Source: Aquimarina macrocephali JAMB N27 (GTDB lineage: Bacteria; Bacteroidota; Bacteroidia; Flavobacteriales; Flavobacteriaceae). From it: a stretch of 64,000 nt of DNA. Position 1 is the first letter of the stretch, and each line of letters starts with the position of its first letter. The stretch is from contig NZ_JACA01000013.1 of NCBI RefSeq assembly GCF_000520995.1, forward strand, positions 175,065 through 239,064. The letters are read 5' to 3'. A program made the translations under genes and the position numbers. Below the pieces are notes generated by a model that had not been told where the DNA came from, searched no databases, and saw only the letters and a program-made list of their open reading frames with translations. Below are positions 1 to 10,169 of this stretch, piece by piece.

Positions 1-654
1 CTTTTTGCCACCTATATTTCCTTTTAAAATTACTTCTTTGGCCATCATCTCTGGCCTCAGTGATGTTTCTTTTTCAGATTGATTATTTGTTATAAAATGA
101 TTAAAAATCTTTTGAATTTCTTCGTCAGTAAACTGTAAAATGAGCCTTTTTCGTGAAAGAGGATTTTCAAGAACAGCTATGAGTTTTTGAATCATCTTTT
201 TATCCTGAAATATGGATATGTTTTCATTAAAGTTCAATAGCTTCTCCGAACCATTAAACCAACTATTTGTGCCGTTATCTAAAAAATGAAGTAACTTTTC
301 AAATTGTCTTTCATCACTTTTAACCAATTTTAAAGCATCTTCTTTATTAGTTTTGTACGGGTTTTCTTCTTTAAGTTTTTTTATTTTCTTAAGAATCTGA
401 TTAACGATATTTTCATCTAACCCTTTCAGATCTTGTTTTGGTTTAATGGAAAGCTCAATATCTAATCGTTCTAACTGCATAAAATGATCTGGATTTTCAT
501 CTCCCAAATCATCAAAAGATGTCATTAAACGAGGTAATACATGTTCTTTAATAAACATATCAATATTGTCTTTAAAGTAATATGCTTTTTCCTTAGAATC
601 AGTCTTTACTTCAATAAAAACTTTATTGATGATATGTTTATTTAAGTTATCCAC
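1..654 (-). CDS. eCIS tape measure protein, N-terminal part (cut by window edge)
   Basis: The reading frame is open for 218 codons from a GTG at 654 to the window edge. The GTG overlaps the end of the preceding PKD gene by 8 bases (GTGGATAA), as expected for translational coupling. The N-terminus (DNLNKHIINKVFIEV, then KAYYFKDNIDMF and RLDIELSIKP) resembles contractile-injection-system tape measure proteins (Afp14-like, CIS_TMP family), which set tube length during assembly. The first in-frame ATG lies about 36 codons downstream and would remove the conserved HII.K start, so I prefer GTG. The position after the baseplate genes also fits a tape measure. The C-terminus and true length are not visible. 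Confidence 0.8.
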   Translation of the reverse strand, partial: MDNLNKHIINKVFIEVKTDSKEKAYYFKDNIDMFIKEHVLPRLMTSFDDLGDENPDHFMQLERLDIELSIKPKQDLKGLDENIVNQILKKIKKLKEENPYKTNKEDALKLVKSDERQFEKLLHFLDNGTNSWFNGSEKLLNFNENISIFQDKKMIQKLIAVLENPLSRKRLILQFTDEEIQKIFNHFITNNQSEKETSLRPEMMAKEVILKGNIGGKK

Positions 655-3600
655 GCCCTAAAGTATCTAGTAGTTGATCTATCTGACTTATTAAAAATGT
701 TGATTCCTGGAAGGCTTCTTTTACGTTTTCTAGAAATTCTTTAAGCGTATCATCTAAGTCTGGGTTAAATTCTAATTGTCTAAACTCTTCAAAAGTTGTG
801 TTGATAAGATTGTGTATAGAACCAATTGGTTCTATAATAGATTCAATCATTTCTGAACCTTGACATCTTAAAATATTATAAAATAATTGAGTATATACTT
901 GAGTTATTACTCTTATTGCGGTTAATTCTTCTTCTGTATTTGAATTTCTAAGCCCTTCGACCAGACCAATGAAGGTGGCCTGCTCAAACATTTCGAGTAA
1001 TAAATTGTTATGATTTCCAACTGTAAAAGCTTCAATATCTTGGCTTACCTGATCCAGAAGTTCTGCTATTCTCTCAACGGTGGAAATCGTTTCTGAACTA
1101 AATTCCTCGATACTATCAGAATTACGAACATTTTCAAGTTGTATGATTGAGGATCTAACAAAATTAGTTACTGTATTGATACAGTTTAATGCTCCCTCAC
1201 CATCTCTAATAATTATCGTTCTTGGTCCATCTTGTCGTTCTCCACAGAATTCACTTATGGCGTTAAGAGATACCTGAATTGAAGTTCCTTCGTAAAGATC
1301 AAGTGACCGTCTTACCTGTGATCGGTTTGAGCGTTCGATTTCTTCTCCTGCAACACTCCAGAGATATCGAGCTGCATTTTGAGAGTTATTAGTTAATACT
1401 AGGGTATTCTCTTCAATCAAATGAGTGAACTGAGCTGATGGTTGTTCTTGTATAGTAATTATTATTCCAGAAGATCCTCCATTAACCAGAATAGGAACAG
1501 AGCTCACTGAAGCTGGTACATCAGTAGCTCTAAATACGAAACGATCATTTCTAAAAGATACTCCTTGCCCTGTAATTGCTACTTGTGCTTCCTCTGGTTG
1601 AACAGTAAAAGGATAAAATACATCATCTCCCCTACAAATTGTATTAGACTCAATGGTTACTAAAATTTCTTCTGGAACTTCGATAATGACTTCTAATTCT
1701 TCGCGGTTCGCACAATCATTTAATCCTCCTTGCACAACAACTGTAAATGTAAACACTGCTGAAATTGCGAATTGATAGGTATGCTCCACAGTTGTTTCTG
1801 TTGATTGAACCTGATTTGATCCATCTCCAAAATCCCAAGTATATCCTAAATTTTCTTCAAGATTGTCTCCTATAATATTGAAGGTTACCGTTATCTGATT
1901 GTCTTCGGTTGGCTCTGAGATATTATCTACTTCAATTCCAAACTCTGGTCTTCTAGTAATAACAATCTCACATTCGGTGGCAAAATTGTTTACGGTAAAT
2001 GTGATTGTCTCTCCAATCAACTCTTCGCTGACAAGATTAGGATCAAAAACAAACTCGCCAAATTGATTCTTAGTAACTCCTCCGTTAAGCCCAATTGGAA
2101 CTTGTGCTTCTACATACCCTCCTGTTGGCGTTATATGGAATGGTAATGGTACCGTAGTTTCATCAAAACAAAGTTCTTGGGTAGGTAAGCTGAGTGTGAT
2201 AAAGTTTTCATCACAACACATATAAGGTAATGTGAAATCGGCGATTACGGGATTAAGAACCTCAATTCCTTCTCCATCTCCATCACCTTCAAAATCACCT
2301 GCTAACGATGGCCCAGGATAAGGATAAGGATAGCCATATCCATAAGGATACGGATAAGATGTAAATTCACCTTCTATATAGACCATTATAAATGTACCTC
2401 CAGGTGCTACCCCTCCTTTATGTTCAAATCCATGATTCTTATTCAAATAAAATGAAGTATAATTTTCAACAAACTCTTGGGCATTAGATTCATTAATTTT
2501 TAATACCACAACATTGAATCCCAAGCCATGCTCACGCCTGATATCCTGTATTATCTGTAATGCATCCGTATAGTTTCGCCCCTGATGTCCTTCGATTCTA
2601 TAAAAGTCGTGATCCATGCAGATCTCTAATGGACGTTTTGTGTTTAATAGATCTCTGTGATAACCTAGATTATCTCTATGCTTACCTAGAACAGTTTTAT
2701 CATAATCCCATAATTGAATAAGGTGTTCACCAACATTATTGTAAAAAGGTATCGCTTTTTTACTAAGTTTACCAAGATCAAAAGAAGGTGTAATCTTTAT
2801 AAATGTATAATTGGCATTGTAATTTGCCAGCAATTGAACTGCTCTTTTTATAAGACTATGTAATCGTTGCTCATCAGAGTTCTCACCATAACACATGTCA
2901 ATCTCGTTACCTTCAAGATCGATAATAAATTCTTCTAATGTAGTATCATTTCCTGGTTGTACTAATCCATCTGCCGTAAGACAATCTGAACAAGTACTTA
3001 CGTTTTGATCAGTTAGTAATGGCGATTTGTAAAAACCATGTCTATATTCATAACACGGTCCTGTTTTTTCAACCTCACCAAGCATAAGATGTTTAGGGAA
3101 CGACATAATATCCGGACAGCAAGAAGTGCAATCCATATTAAATAGAAGTTCCTTAATTTCATTGTAGGTATCCACAACATCTTTAAATAAGTCATGCCTA
3201 TATTGAAAATCAGGTGGAACATCATTTTCAGGAAATGAATATAAGGCCTCTAGATTATTTTCTATAGCCCCTAATAATATCGGCATTTGCATTGCAGTTA
3301 ATAAGGTCTGAAAACCAAGCCTAAGATCACCAACTACATTATTCCGATACAATCTGTTAGTAAAACTTCTTTGAAGCTCTCTGTAATGTATAAAATTCTC
3401 TGGTTGACATACTACTCGATTAGCTCTTACATCAGGCAACTGATGAAACAAATTCGAGAAATTAGTTTTACTTATAATAGGGTCATCATCATTAATCTGT
3501 TCTGCAACTGTCTTGCTCACTAATAAAGCTTTATAGTTACCGATCATTTCTTGTCCTTGATTATCACAAGATAGACTAACACATAGATCAAGTTCTTTTT

Positions 3601-4105
3601 CGTATTGTTCAAGATATAGTAATACCACTCCTTCTTTTACTGCCAAGCCAGTATTACCTTGAAGCGCACTAAGTACAAAATGATCATCGTTTTCTATCTC
3701 AGCTTGTTCTACTGTAAGTAGTTCAAAAATCTCTAGCTGATTATCTCCATCATAGAAAAATGGTGTATAATTTGCCTTCTCATTATTGTAGACTTTATAA
3801 TGTGTATATTCTTTGGCCTCAATATTCATGATTTTTGTCCCTTCCACCTGATCAATTTGATACAGATGAAAAAGATCACCATCGGTAGTGACTCCGGCTC
3901 CTTGAGAAATAGAAATTGTATTATCTACCTCATCACACGACACCTTAAATCCACAGACAATTCCAACACCGCTAAGGCAAATTCTGCTTAAGCGATCTTG
4001 ATCATCAAAAAAGTCTACGATCTCATTAAGGTGTCCTTCTGTAAGCACCTGATTTTTTGTAAATCTTCGATACTGTGTTGTTATAGTTGAAAGCTTGGTT
4101 GACAT
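647..4105 (-). CDS. Large PKD-domain eCIS component, candidate fibre or baseplate-associated protein
   Basis: This 1152-residue protein is encoded between the second J-type baseplate gene and the tape measure. The N-terminal ~500 residues are globular and Cys-containing, with no signal peptide. Around residue 590 there is a Tyr/Pro/Gly-rich linker (YPYPYGYGYPYPYP). A PKD domain follows at roughly 730-800 (YTWDFGDGS then EHTY), with further beta-rich segments. The last ~150 residues are predicted helical and end in DQLLDTLGRG. PKD modules are beta-sandwich binding or spacer domains common in surface proteins. The position and lack of export signal suggest it is assembled on the particle in the cytoplasm, perhaps as a fibre or receptor-binding part. 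That role is inferred; I do not recognise the N-terminal family. Confidence 0.6.
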   Translation of the reverse strand: MSTKLSTITTQYRRFTKNQVLTEGHLNEIVDFFDDQDRLSRICLSGVGIVCGFKVSCDEVDNTISISQGAGVTTDGDLFHLYQIDQVEGTKIMNIEAKEYTHYKVYNNEKANYTPFFYDGDNQLEIFELLTVEQAEIENDDHFVLSALQGNTGLAVKEGVVLLYLEQYEKELDLCVSLSCDNQGQEMIGNYKALLVSKTVAEQINDDDPIISKTNFSNLFHQLPDVRANRVVCQPENFIHYRELQRSFTNRLYRNNVVGDLRLGFQTLLTAMQMPILLGAIENNLEALYSFPENDVPPDFQYRHDLFKDVVDTYNEIKELLFNMDCTSCCPDIMSFPKHLMLGEVEKTGPCYEYRHGFYKSPLLTDQNVSTCSDCLTADGLVQPGNDTTLEEFIIDLEGNEIDMCYGENSDEQRLHSLIKRAVQLLANYNANYTFIKITPSFDLGKLSKKAIPFYNNVGEHLIQLWDYDKTVLGKHRDNLGYHRDLLNTKRPLEICMDHDFYRIEGHQGRNYTDALQIIQDIRREHGLGFNVVVLKINESNAQEFVENYTSFYLNKNHGFEHKGGVAPGGTFIMVYIEGEFTSYPYPYGYGYPYPYPGPSLAGDFEGDGDGEGIEVLNPVIADFTLPYMCCDENFITLSLPTQELCFDETTVPLPFHITPTGGYVEAQVPIGLNGGVTKNQFGEFVFDPNLVSEELIGETITFTVNNFATECEIVITRRPEFGIEVDNISEPTEDNQITVTFNIIGDNLEENLGYTWDFGDGSNQVQSTETTVEHTYQFAISAVFTFTVVVQGGLNDCANREELEVIIEVPEEILVTIESNTICRGDDVFYPFTVQPEEAQVAITGQGVSFRNDRFVFRATDVPASVSSVPILVNGGSSGIIITIQEQPSAQFTHLIEENTLVLTNNSQNAARYLWSVAGEEIERSNRSQVRRSLDLYEGTSIQVSLNAISEFCGERQDGPRTIIIRDGEGALNCINTVTNFVRSSIIQLENVRNSDSIEEFSSETISTVERIAELLDQVSQDIEAFTVGNHNNLLLEMFEQATFIGLVEGLRNSNTEEELTAIRVITQVYTQLFYNILRCQGSEMIESIIEPIGSIHNLINTTFEEFRQLEFNPDLDDTLKEFLENVKEAFQESTFLISQIDQLLDTLGRG

Positions 4106-4116
4106 TTTAATGATTT

Positions 4117-6819
4117 TTATAATGATCCTAAATTCGTTTTTCCTAAAATTATTCTTCCGTATAATTCTTCATTCTCATTGTCGCAATCAAATAGTCTTCC
4201 TGTTGGATATACGTTGTTGAGACTAGATAATGCTTCAATAAGCTCAATTAGTTCTGGTTCTGGCTGTTCTTGGTCAAGGGATGTATTTGCCAGAAGATAT
4301 GCTTTGTAAGCATTTTCAAATTGTAATAGTTCGTTATCATTGGGGTCTTCTACTTCATTTTCCCTATACCCAACCCAACATATTTTTGCCAATACATGCG
4401 CAGGTAATTCTTCTTTGATAATTCGCTCCATGTAGTTTCTAAAATCTGTATTGGAAAACCTAAGTGTATATCCAGGCAATACGATACTCACACGGTAAGA
4501 ATAGGGATCTATCGGCTCGCAATTGGTACATTGATCAGTACAAATTGGCATAAAAACACCCTCATTTACATCGGTTAGGTTAATATCCGGACGAAGCATC
4601 ATATGTTCCACAATAAATAAACCTTCTTCTGTAAAATCTTCCTTCATAAATTTTATAAGATCCAGAATGGATTTCTTTATTTCTCCTTTTGTTTGATAAT
4701 AGGTGAATCTCTTTGCAATGATTCTATCAGGGTCGTTTTCATCTTCTATGGCAGGATTAATAATATCATAAGAATATTTACCAGAATCAGCTTGGTGAAT
4801 CTGTATATTATCAATCTCTGCATGATCAGAGAATCCTTCTTTAAAAACTTCTTCAACTTTAAATTCTCTTGTTTGAATAATTTGAAGAACAGCAAAAAAC
4901 AACTCCCTATTTGCGGCGGCGGCATCAAAATATTCTTCTGTACCAGATAATACAATGGAGTTATTCAGATCTCTAATTCTCCATCTATACACTTTTTGAT
5001 TATCACTATTGATCAGATCATGTATTTCTACAAAAGAATCCGTAAGATGTCTTCTGTTATAATTTTTAATCCCTAAAAGACGAGCGATCCTTTTTTGAAC
5101 ACCTGAAACATTAGAAGTATCCCAAAGGTTTTCTGGAGGCTGATTATAATAATTAAACGCATTACCTCTCTCCTTGCTGACAACCTTATAATCTTTTAAA
5201 AAATCTTCTTTATTTCTTAGTACTACTTCATCGGTAGTATTGGCATAAATAGACTTCATAATAAAAGAATACTCAGTAAACCGTTCGGCAAATCGCGCCA
5301 ACAAATGATCTAAAATCTCGTTTCTTCTTTCAATATTGTTATCCAAATCCTCATATAACACATTGGTTAGATATTCATCGTTATCCAGAGGATAATTTGA
5401 AACTAATTCGTCTAGATTCTGTACATCCTGTATGGCCTGAGTAAAGAACGTTTGCGTTAAATTTCCACTTACAGAGAGTAATTCTTTAACTTGACCTAAA
5501 TGCTTAAAATAACTAGCTAAAATCTGATCAAAAAATAACAGATATCCCTTAAGTTGGTTGGCTTGCGACTTTCTCGCAGTAGATGATCTGGCAGGTAATC
5601 CTACCTCACTAATCCCATAGGTGTCAGGAAAATCATTTTGAACAGTTGTATAACTATCAGTTTTAAGGTATTTCCCTTTTGGAATTTCGAGTTCTTTATC
5701 TGCTCCTGCTTCAGCAATAGCTTCTTGTTCTTCTTTCTCTAATTCTTCGAGATAAATATCGACCTGTTTTTTATTAATATTGAGTGGTAATAATCCTTTG
5801 TTGTAGTTAAAAACACTTTCATCACACACAATTGGTTTTTCATATTCTTCCAGACATATCACCCATTCATTGGTATCAGTAGTTTGATCCCCACAATAGC
5901 CCAGCGAGATATCTTTTATATTAGTAACTCCGGGAATATCCATAATGATTTTCATGATATCCGACAGCCTTACTTCGCTGCGTAAATCTGCTTCGATAAG
6001 TTCATTAGTATCTATAAAACCATGTTGTAAAACTGGACCATCGAAAATCTCTAAAGTTGAATATCCCTTATCAAGCATTTGAGTCAATGAATAAAAGTTT
6101 ACAGTGGTTGAGAAATATGCATCGATTGCTCTTAGCATCAACGCATGTACTTTTTCTTCATCTGCATCAGTACTTACCTCTATATCGGCACAAATTTTTA
6201 CTGGAAATTCCTGTATTTTCTCTATCGTAACTAAATCTTCGCAAAGATTTCGATATGCATGATAGCGTTCTCTTATTTTTTCGGTTACCTGATCTATACC
6301 CGATTGATCTAGCTCTTCAAAATCAACATATAAATCATATAATCCTTTGAGTACAAATTCTTTTTTTTGCCCACTCGGAATCAAACTAAAATCTTCCGGA
6401 TTATAGGACAACAGATCATCTTTGCAGTTAGCATATACTTTCTTTTTATGCTTTGCTAGCCAACAATTCTTAACTCCTTCTATATCTATAAAAAGCTTGC
6501 GATAATCCAATGCAGTTACCGGGCTGGTAGGCAACACTTCTGAAGCTTTAAAAAACTGTGTTTTTACATTTTTGGTAATATCATTAGAAGCTAGTACATT
6601 TTCTATAGGAAGCTCAATTCTCATTCCTAAATCAGTAATAGCATAGCAAAGCATTTCGAGCATTGTAATCCCAGGATCATGCGAGTTAAAGTCTGTCCAT
6701 AACTTGCCTCCTAATTGTTCTATATATTCGATGCCTTTTTCTTTTAAATAGAAAAAGTCTAAATCGTCTTGTGTAGCGACTTTTTTAGGTATGCTAATAT
6801 GTTCGTTTAATACTGACAT
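4117..6819 (-). CDS. eCIS baseplate protein, Afp12/Pvc12-like
   Basis: This 900-residue protein has an N-terminal block typical of the second J-type baseplate component of Afp/PVC particles: DLDFFYLKEKGIEYIEQL, then WTDFNSHDPGITMLEMLCYA. The family, related to T6SS TssF, forms the wedge ring that couples the spike hub to the sheath. The centre contains a QANQLKGYLLFFDQILASYF block followed by HLLARFAERFTEYSF. The start overlaps the end of the upstream J gene by 13 bases, so translation is probably coupled. It is long for the family. Large baseplate extensions are reported for the Algoriphagus AlgoCIS particle and may have a parallel here. Confidence 0.85.
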   Translation of the reverse strand: MSVLNEHISIPKKVATQDDLDFFYLKEKGIEYIEQLGGKLWTDFNSHDPGITMLEMLCYAITDLGMRIELPIENVLASNDITKNVKTQFFKASEVLPTSPVTALDYRKLFIDIEGVKNCWLAKHKKKVYANCKDDLLSYNPEDFSLIPSGQKKEFVLKGLYDLYVDFEELDQSGIDQVTEKIRERYHAYRNLCEDLVTIEKIQEFPVKICADIEVSTDADEEKVHALMLRAIDAYFSTTVNFYSLTQMLDKGYSTLEIFDGPVLQHGFIDTNELIEADLRSEVRLSDIMKIIMDIPGVTNIKDISLGYCGDQTTDTNEWVICLEEYEKPIVCDESVFNYNKGLLPLNINKKQVDIYLEELEKEEQEAIAEAGADKELEIPKGKYLKTDSYTTVQNDFPDTYGISEVGLPARSSTARKSQANQLKGYLLFFDQILASYFKHLGQVKELLSVSGNLTQTFFTQAIQDVQNLDELVSNYPLDNDEYLTNVLYEDLDNNIERRNEILDHLLARFAERFTEYSFIMKSIYANTTDEVVLRNKEDFLKDYKVVSKERGNAFNYYNQPPENLWDTSNVSGVQKRIARLLGIKNYNRRHLTDSFVEIHDLINSDNQKVYRWRIRDLNNSIVLSGTEEYFDAAAANRELFFAVLQIIQTREFKVEEVFKEGFSDHAEIDNIQIHQADSGKYSYDIINPAIEDENDPDRIIAKRFTYYQTKGEIKKSILDLIKFMKEDFTEEGLFIVEHMMLRPDINLTDVNEGVFMPICTDQCTNCEPIDPYSYRVSIVLPGYTLRFSNTDFRNYMERIIKEELPAHVLAKICWVGYRENEVEDPNDNELLQFENAYKAYLLANTSLDQEQPEPELIELIEALSSLNNVYPTGRLFDCDNENEELYGRIILGKTNLGSL

Positions 6820-9800
6820 GTTTCTGTTTCTTCAATTATAATAGGATCACAAATTTTAATATCGGTTGATATCAGATGATTTTTTGCTGATACCAAAATA
6901 TGTTTTGGACTGGTTGGAGAAAGTACCTGAACAAATTCTAATTGTTCTAGATAGTCTTCATCCTTTGGATTTTCTGGAACTTCTACTCCATCAGGATGTT
7001 TAGCCATTTCTAATTCGGATAAGTAATCCACATAGAATAGCTTCTCAACATAGTCAATAAGCGTGCTACGATTTAATTCTATCCCGAAAATAATTTCTTG
7101 TGAAGTATCAAATGCCCATGGAGATAGGAACTTGACAAGATCTTCCTTCAATTGTTTTTGATAAAAGTTCTCATCGTATTGCTGATAAAACTTTACATTC
7201 AATTTAATTAGTACTTGCTCATATTGAGGGTTCATTACCACTGCTTCTACATGCATGGTATTTAATTGATTAATGAAGTTTTGAATTTTATTAAGAGTGG
7301 CTGTACTCAGTCTGGGTTCGAATATGTCAAAAACATTTTTATCTACGATATCAGGAATAGCAACCAACGTTACATCTCCGGGTGATAAAAAAGAGTCATT
7401 TGAGGTATGATTCAAGCATTTTACTCTAAACACTTCTGGAAACTCTTGCATAATCAAATGTTCATAATCCCAAAGCGTAATGGCTCTATTTTTATGTCTT
7501 AGTCTTTCGCTTATTCTTCTGTAATATTCGTCATCAGACTCTAGTGGTTTCCCATCAAAAGAATTATAGGGTTGTGAAGCACCTTTTATCTGAGGCACTC
7601 TACTAATTAGTTTTGAGATAGATTCCGCCAGAAGTCCATTATAGAGATGCGTTAGCTCATTATTGTTGTTTTCAAATTGAGCCAATACTGCCTGTGCCAT
7701 GATATCGATAACTTTACAAACTGCATCATAATCCTTGTGCATTTTGGCTCTTATCCAAATAAAATCTTTCGGAAGTCTAGTATTGGTTTTGGTGGCTTGT
7801 TTTGGAATCCTAAATTTGACAATCCCCGATTTTAAGAAATTATCAATACCATTATTCAGCAGGCTTTCTTCAAGGTCCATCCATTGATTATCGCAAAGCA
7901 CTGCCCACTCTACTTTTTGTTTTCCAACAAATGAATCTGCATCTGGATTTTCACTACCTTCTAAAATTTGAACCAATAATGAAATCTGCTGCGAAACTTC
8001 TGCTTCTTCTAATCCGATATATAATTCACCACCATGACAATAATCAGGTACAATCCAACTATCAGTATCTGCATTTTTAGTTAGGATACTTTTCTTTTGT
8101 GCTTGTATTTTTAAATAAGAATGTTCTTCATATTGTCCAAATGGATCTTCATGAAATAGTTGTATTCGATTGTTCCCATATTCGTTTTCGCCGTCTGCGG
8201 TAAAATCGGTGTCTTCTTCAGCAGAATAATTAAAGGTTATGACATCGGCAAAAGGTGTATATGGGTCATTAGGTATCAGAGTCTCATCATTATCACTGGA
8301 TAATGCCAAGGTATATATCCTTGGGAATAGGAAGTGTAAAAAAGATTGGTTTAATGTTAATCTTAGTGGACCGCTCTTTCCAATTTCATAAGAACTACCA
8401 TCTACAGAGAAGTTTGTTTCATAAAGATCATCATCAGGGTCCTCAAACAAAATTACATTTTCTGGATTGCTCTCGTTATCCCACTCTTCTTTATGAAAAA
8501 CCGCCAATCTAGCTTTAAAATGATCGTCATCCTTAACTATTAAATCTTCAACATTTGTATTGAGAACAATATCGGTTTCTGTAGATTCTGTTGTCATATT
8601 ATCAATACCATCTTCTGGTTGGTTAGCAGATAGATCCGCAGCATTAGGATCAATAAACATCCCATCCATAAAGATATTTCTGCTGGTACCCTTAAGGTAA
8701 ACCGACTTGTATGCTTCATAAAGCTTTACAAAAGAATCAGGAGTATTTTTCCATTTGATATTTACGTTAATAGTCTCCCATTTCTTTAAAAAAGCCTCTG
8801 GATAATTCATTTTAAAAGAGGATCCAGTCACAGGTTGGGTTGTAAAAGGATAAAAGGGTTTATCTGCATTAAGAACTCCGGTATCGCTATCTAAGGTTAA
8901 CGATTTTATATCCCGTACATCAACACGTATTTTGATTTCCGAAACTATTTTTTTAACTAATTTTCTAAACAGTGCATGCCCTTTTTGAGTATCTGTCTTT
9001 ATTAAAAACCGAATAATAGGATTAGTAGTTGTAAAATTTTCTCCAAGTGTTTTATTGTCATATTTTAAAATTGAAGGAGTATCCTTGGAGATTTGAAAAA
9101 CTAACCGCAATTGATTCTCAAAAATACCTGATGATCGTTTGGTTTCCGTACCTTTAATATTAAAAGGAATATTCTTATCTAGTTGAAAAACGCCTAGCCA
9201 ACCTTCTTCTCCACTGCATTGTATTTCAAGGTTTTTTAATAAATCATCTTGTGTAAAGGGAGGTGTTGTGGTATTTAAGTTTTCTGTAAAAGTAATAGTG
9301 ACATCTATATTTCTTTCCCCTTCTTTAAGATCGAACATTGGAGAAGCTATCGCAAAACCTAATCGAGCGTCTGGCAACTCTGTATATCTTTTTTCTCCTG
9401 ATGTATACCCAAACGGAAGCCAATAATTTGCATCATCCGGTAAAGCCTCTTCTAGTCCATCTAACGAATTAGTCATCGAACTATATTTGATCTCACCCAG
9501 ATTGATATCATTATATAAACTCTTTAGTTGTGCAACCTTGGCCTTATTGGCAATAAGTTCTTCAGTGGTTTTGTAAATGAGTTTATTGCCATTTACATCT
9601 TTACCACCGTCTAATGCAGTTTCTTTTACAACTCTCTCTTCTACACTTTTTTTAGCTAGTTCGAAAATTATATGGGCTTTATCCTCTGTCGCTGGTAGTT
9701 TTTCTATCTGTAATATTTCCTTATAGAAAAAATCCAGATGTCTTTTGGTAATGCCATTAAATCGTTGCTTAGAAAATTCTAATAACCTTAAAAAACATAT

Positions 9801-10154
9801 AAACAATGTCATATGAGGAGTGACACTACTTTTAGCTTCAAGATCTTCAATCGTTTTGGAAATCTTATTTTTCAGCAATTGATAATCGCTATCTGTTCTT
9901 TTAGGAATATCTTGATTAGTAAAATCGAAATGATTAAAAAGTTCTTGCCAATCACCTGACGGGATCTGATTATCATTTGTTTCAAAGAAATTTATGTGTT
10001 TGGCAAAATTATACGCAAACAACAACCAGTCTTCAAGATCAAAATCATGAAGTTCTAAATTAGCTGGATCCAAGACACTGTTAAAGCGTTCTTCTTGATC
10101 GGTTCCATTTCTTTGGAAAATTATATTGTCTGTATGTTTACCGTCGTTACACAT
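6807..10154 (-). CDS. eCIS baseplate J/gp47-like protein, Afp11/Pvc11-like
   Basis: This 1115-residue protein has a baseplate-J signature in its C-terminal third (LLAESISKLISRVPQIKGA, FDGKPLESDDEYYRRISERL, HKNRAITLWDYEHLIMQEFP). J proteins dimerise with the Afp12-type partner to form baseplate wedges around the spike. The N-terminal ~600 residues are a long extension with many beta-strand-like segments that I cannot match. The gene sits 15 bases after gp25 and overlaps the next baseplate gene, so all three are likely cotranslated. Its length exceeds classical Afp11, which suggests extra peripheral baseplate mass. Confidence 0.85.
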   Translation of the reverse strand: MCNDGKHTDNIIFQRNGTDQEERFNSVLDPANLELHDFDLEDWLLFAYNFAKHINFFETNDNQIPSGDWQELFNHFDFTNQDIPKRTDSDYQLLKNKISKTIEDLEAKSSVTPHMTLFICFLRLLEFSKQRFNGITKRHLDFFYKEILQIEKLPATEDKAHIIFELAKKSVEERVVKETALDGGKDVNGNKLIYKTTEELIANKAKVAQLKSLYNDINLGEIKYSSMTNSLDGLEEALPDDANYWLPFGYTSGEKRYTELPDARLGFAIASPMFDLKEGERNIDVTITFTENLNTTTPPFTQDDLLKNLEIQCSGEEGWLGVFQLDKNIPFNIKGTETKRSSGIFENQLRLVFQISKDTPSILKYDNKTLGENFTTTNPIIRFLIKTDTQKGHALFRKLVKKIVSEIKIRVDVRDIKSLTLDSDTGVLNADKPFYPFTTQPVTGSSFKMNYPEAFLKKWETINVNIKWKNTPDSFVKLYEAYKSVYLKGTSRNIFMDGMFIDPNAADLSANQPEDGIDNMTTESTETDIVLNTNVEDLIVKDDDHFKARLAVFHKEEWDNESNPENVILFEDPDDDLYETNFSVDGSSYEIGKSGPLRLTLNQSFLHFLFPRIYTLALSSDNDETLIPNDPYTPFADVITFNYSAEEDTDFTADGENEYGNNRIQLFHEDPFGQYEEHSYLKIQAQKKSILTKNADTDSWIVPDYCHGGELYIGLEEAEVSQQISLLVQILEGSENPDADSFVGKQKVEWAVLCDNQWMDLEESLLNNGIDNFLKSGIVKFRIPKQATKTNTRLPKDFIWIRAKMHKDYDAVCKVIDIMAQAVLAQFENNNNELTHLYNGLLAESISKLISRVPQIKGASQPYNSFDGKPLESDDEYYRRISERLRHKNRAITLWDYEHLIMQEFPEVFRVKCLNHTSNDSFLSPGDVTLVAIPDIVDKNVFDIFEPRLSTATLNKIQNFINQLNTMHVEAVVMNPQYEQVLIKLNVKFYQQYDENFYQKQLKEDLVKFLSPWAFDTSQEIIFGIELNRSTLIDYVEKLFYVDYLSELEMAKHPDGVEVPENPKDEDYLEQLEFVQVLSPTSPKHILVSAKNHLISTDIKICDPIIIEETETCQY

Positions 10155-10169
10155 AGTTTTATTAGCGCA

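Noticed and set aside
4693..4955. Overlapping 85- and 69-codon ORFs on opposite strands
   Set aside because: Both lie in the middle of the Afp12-like gene and show no protein-like features.
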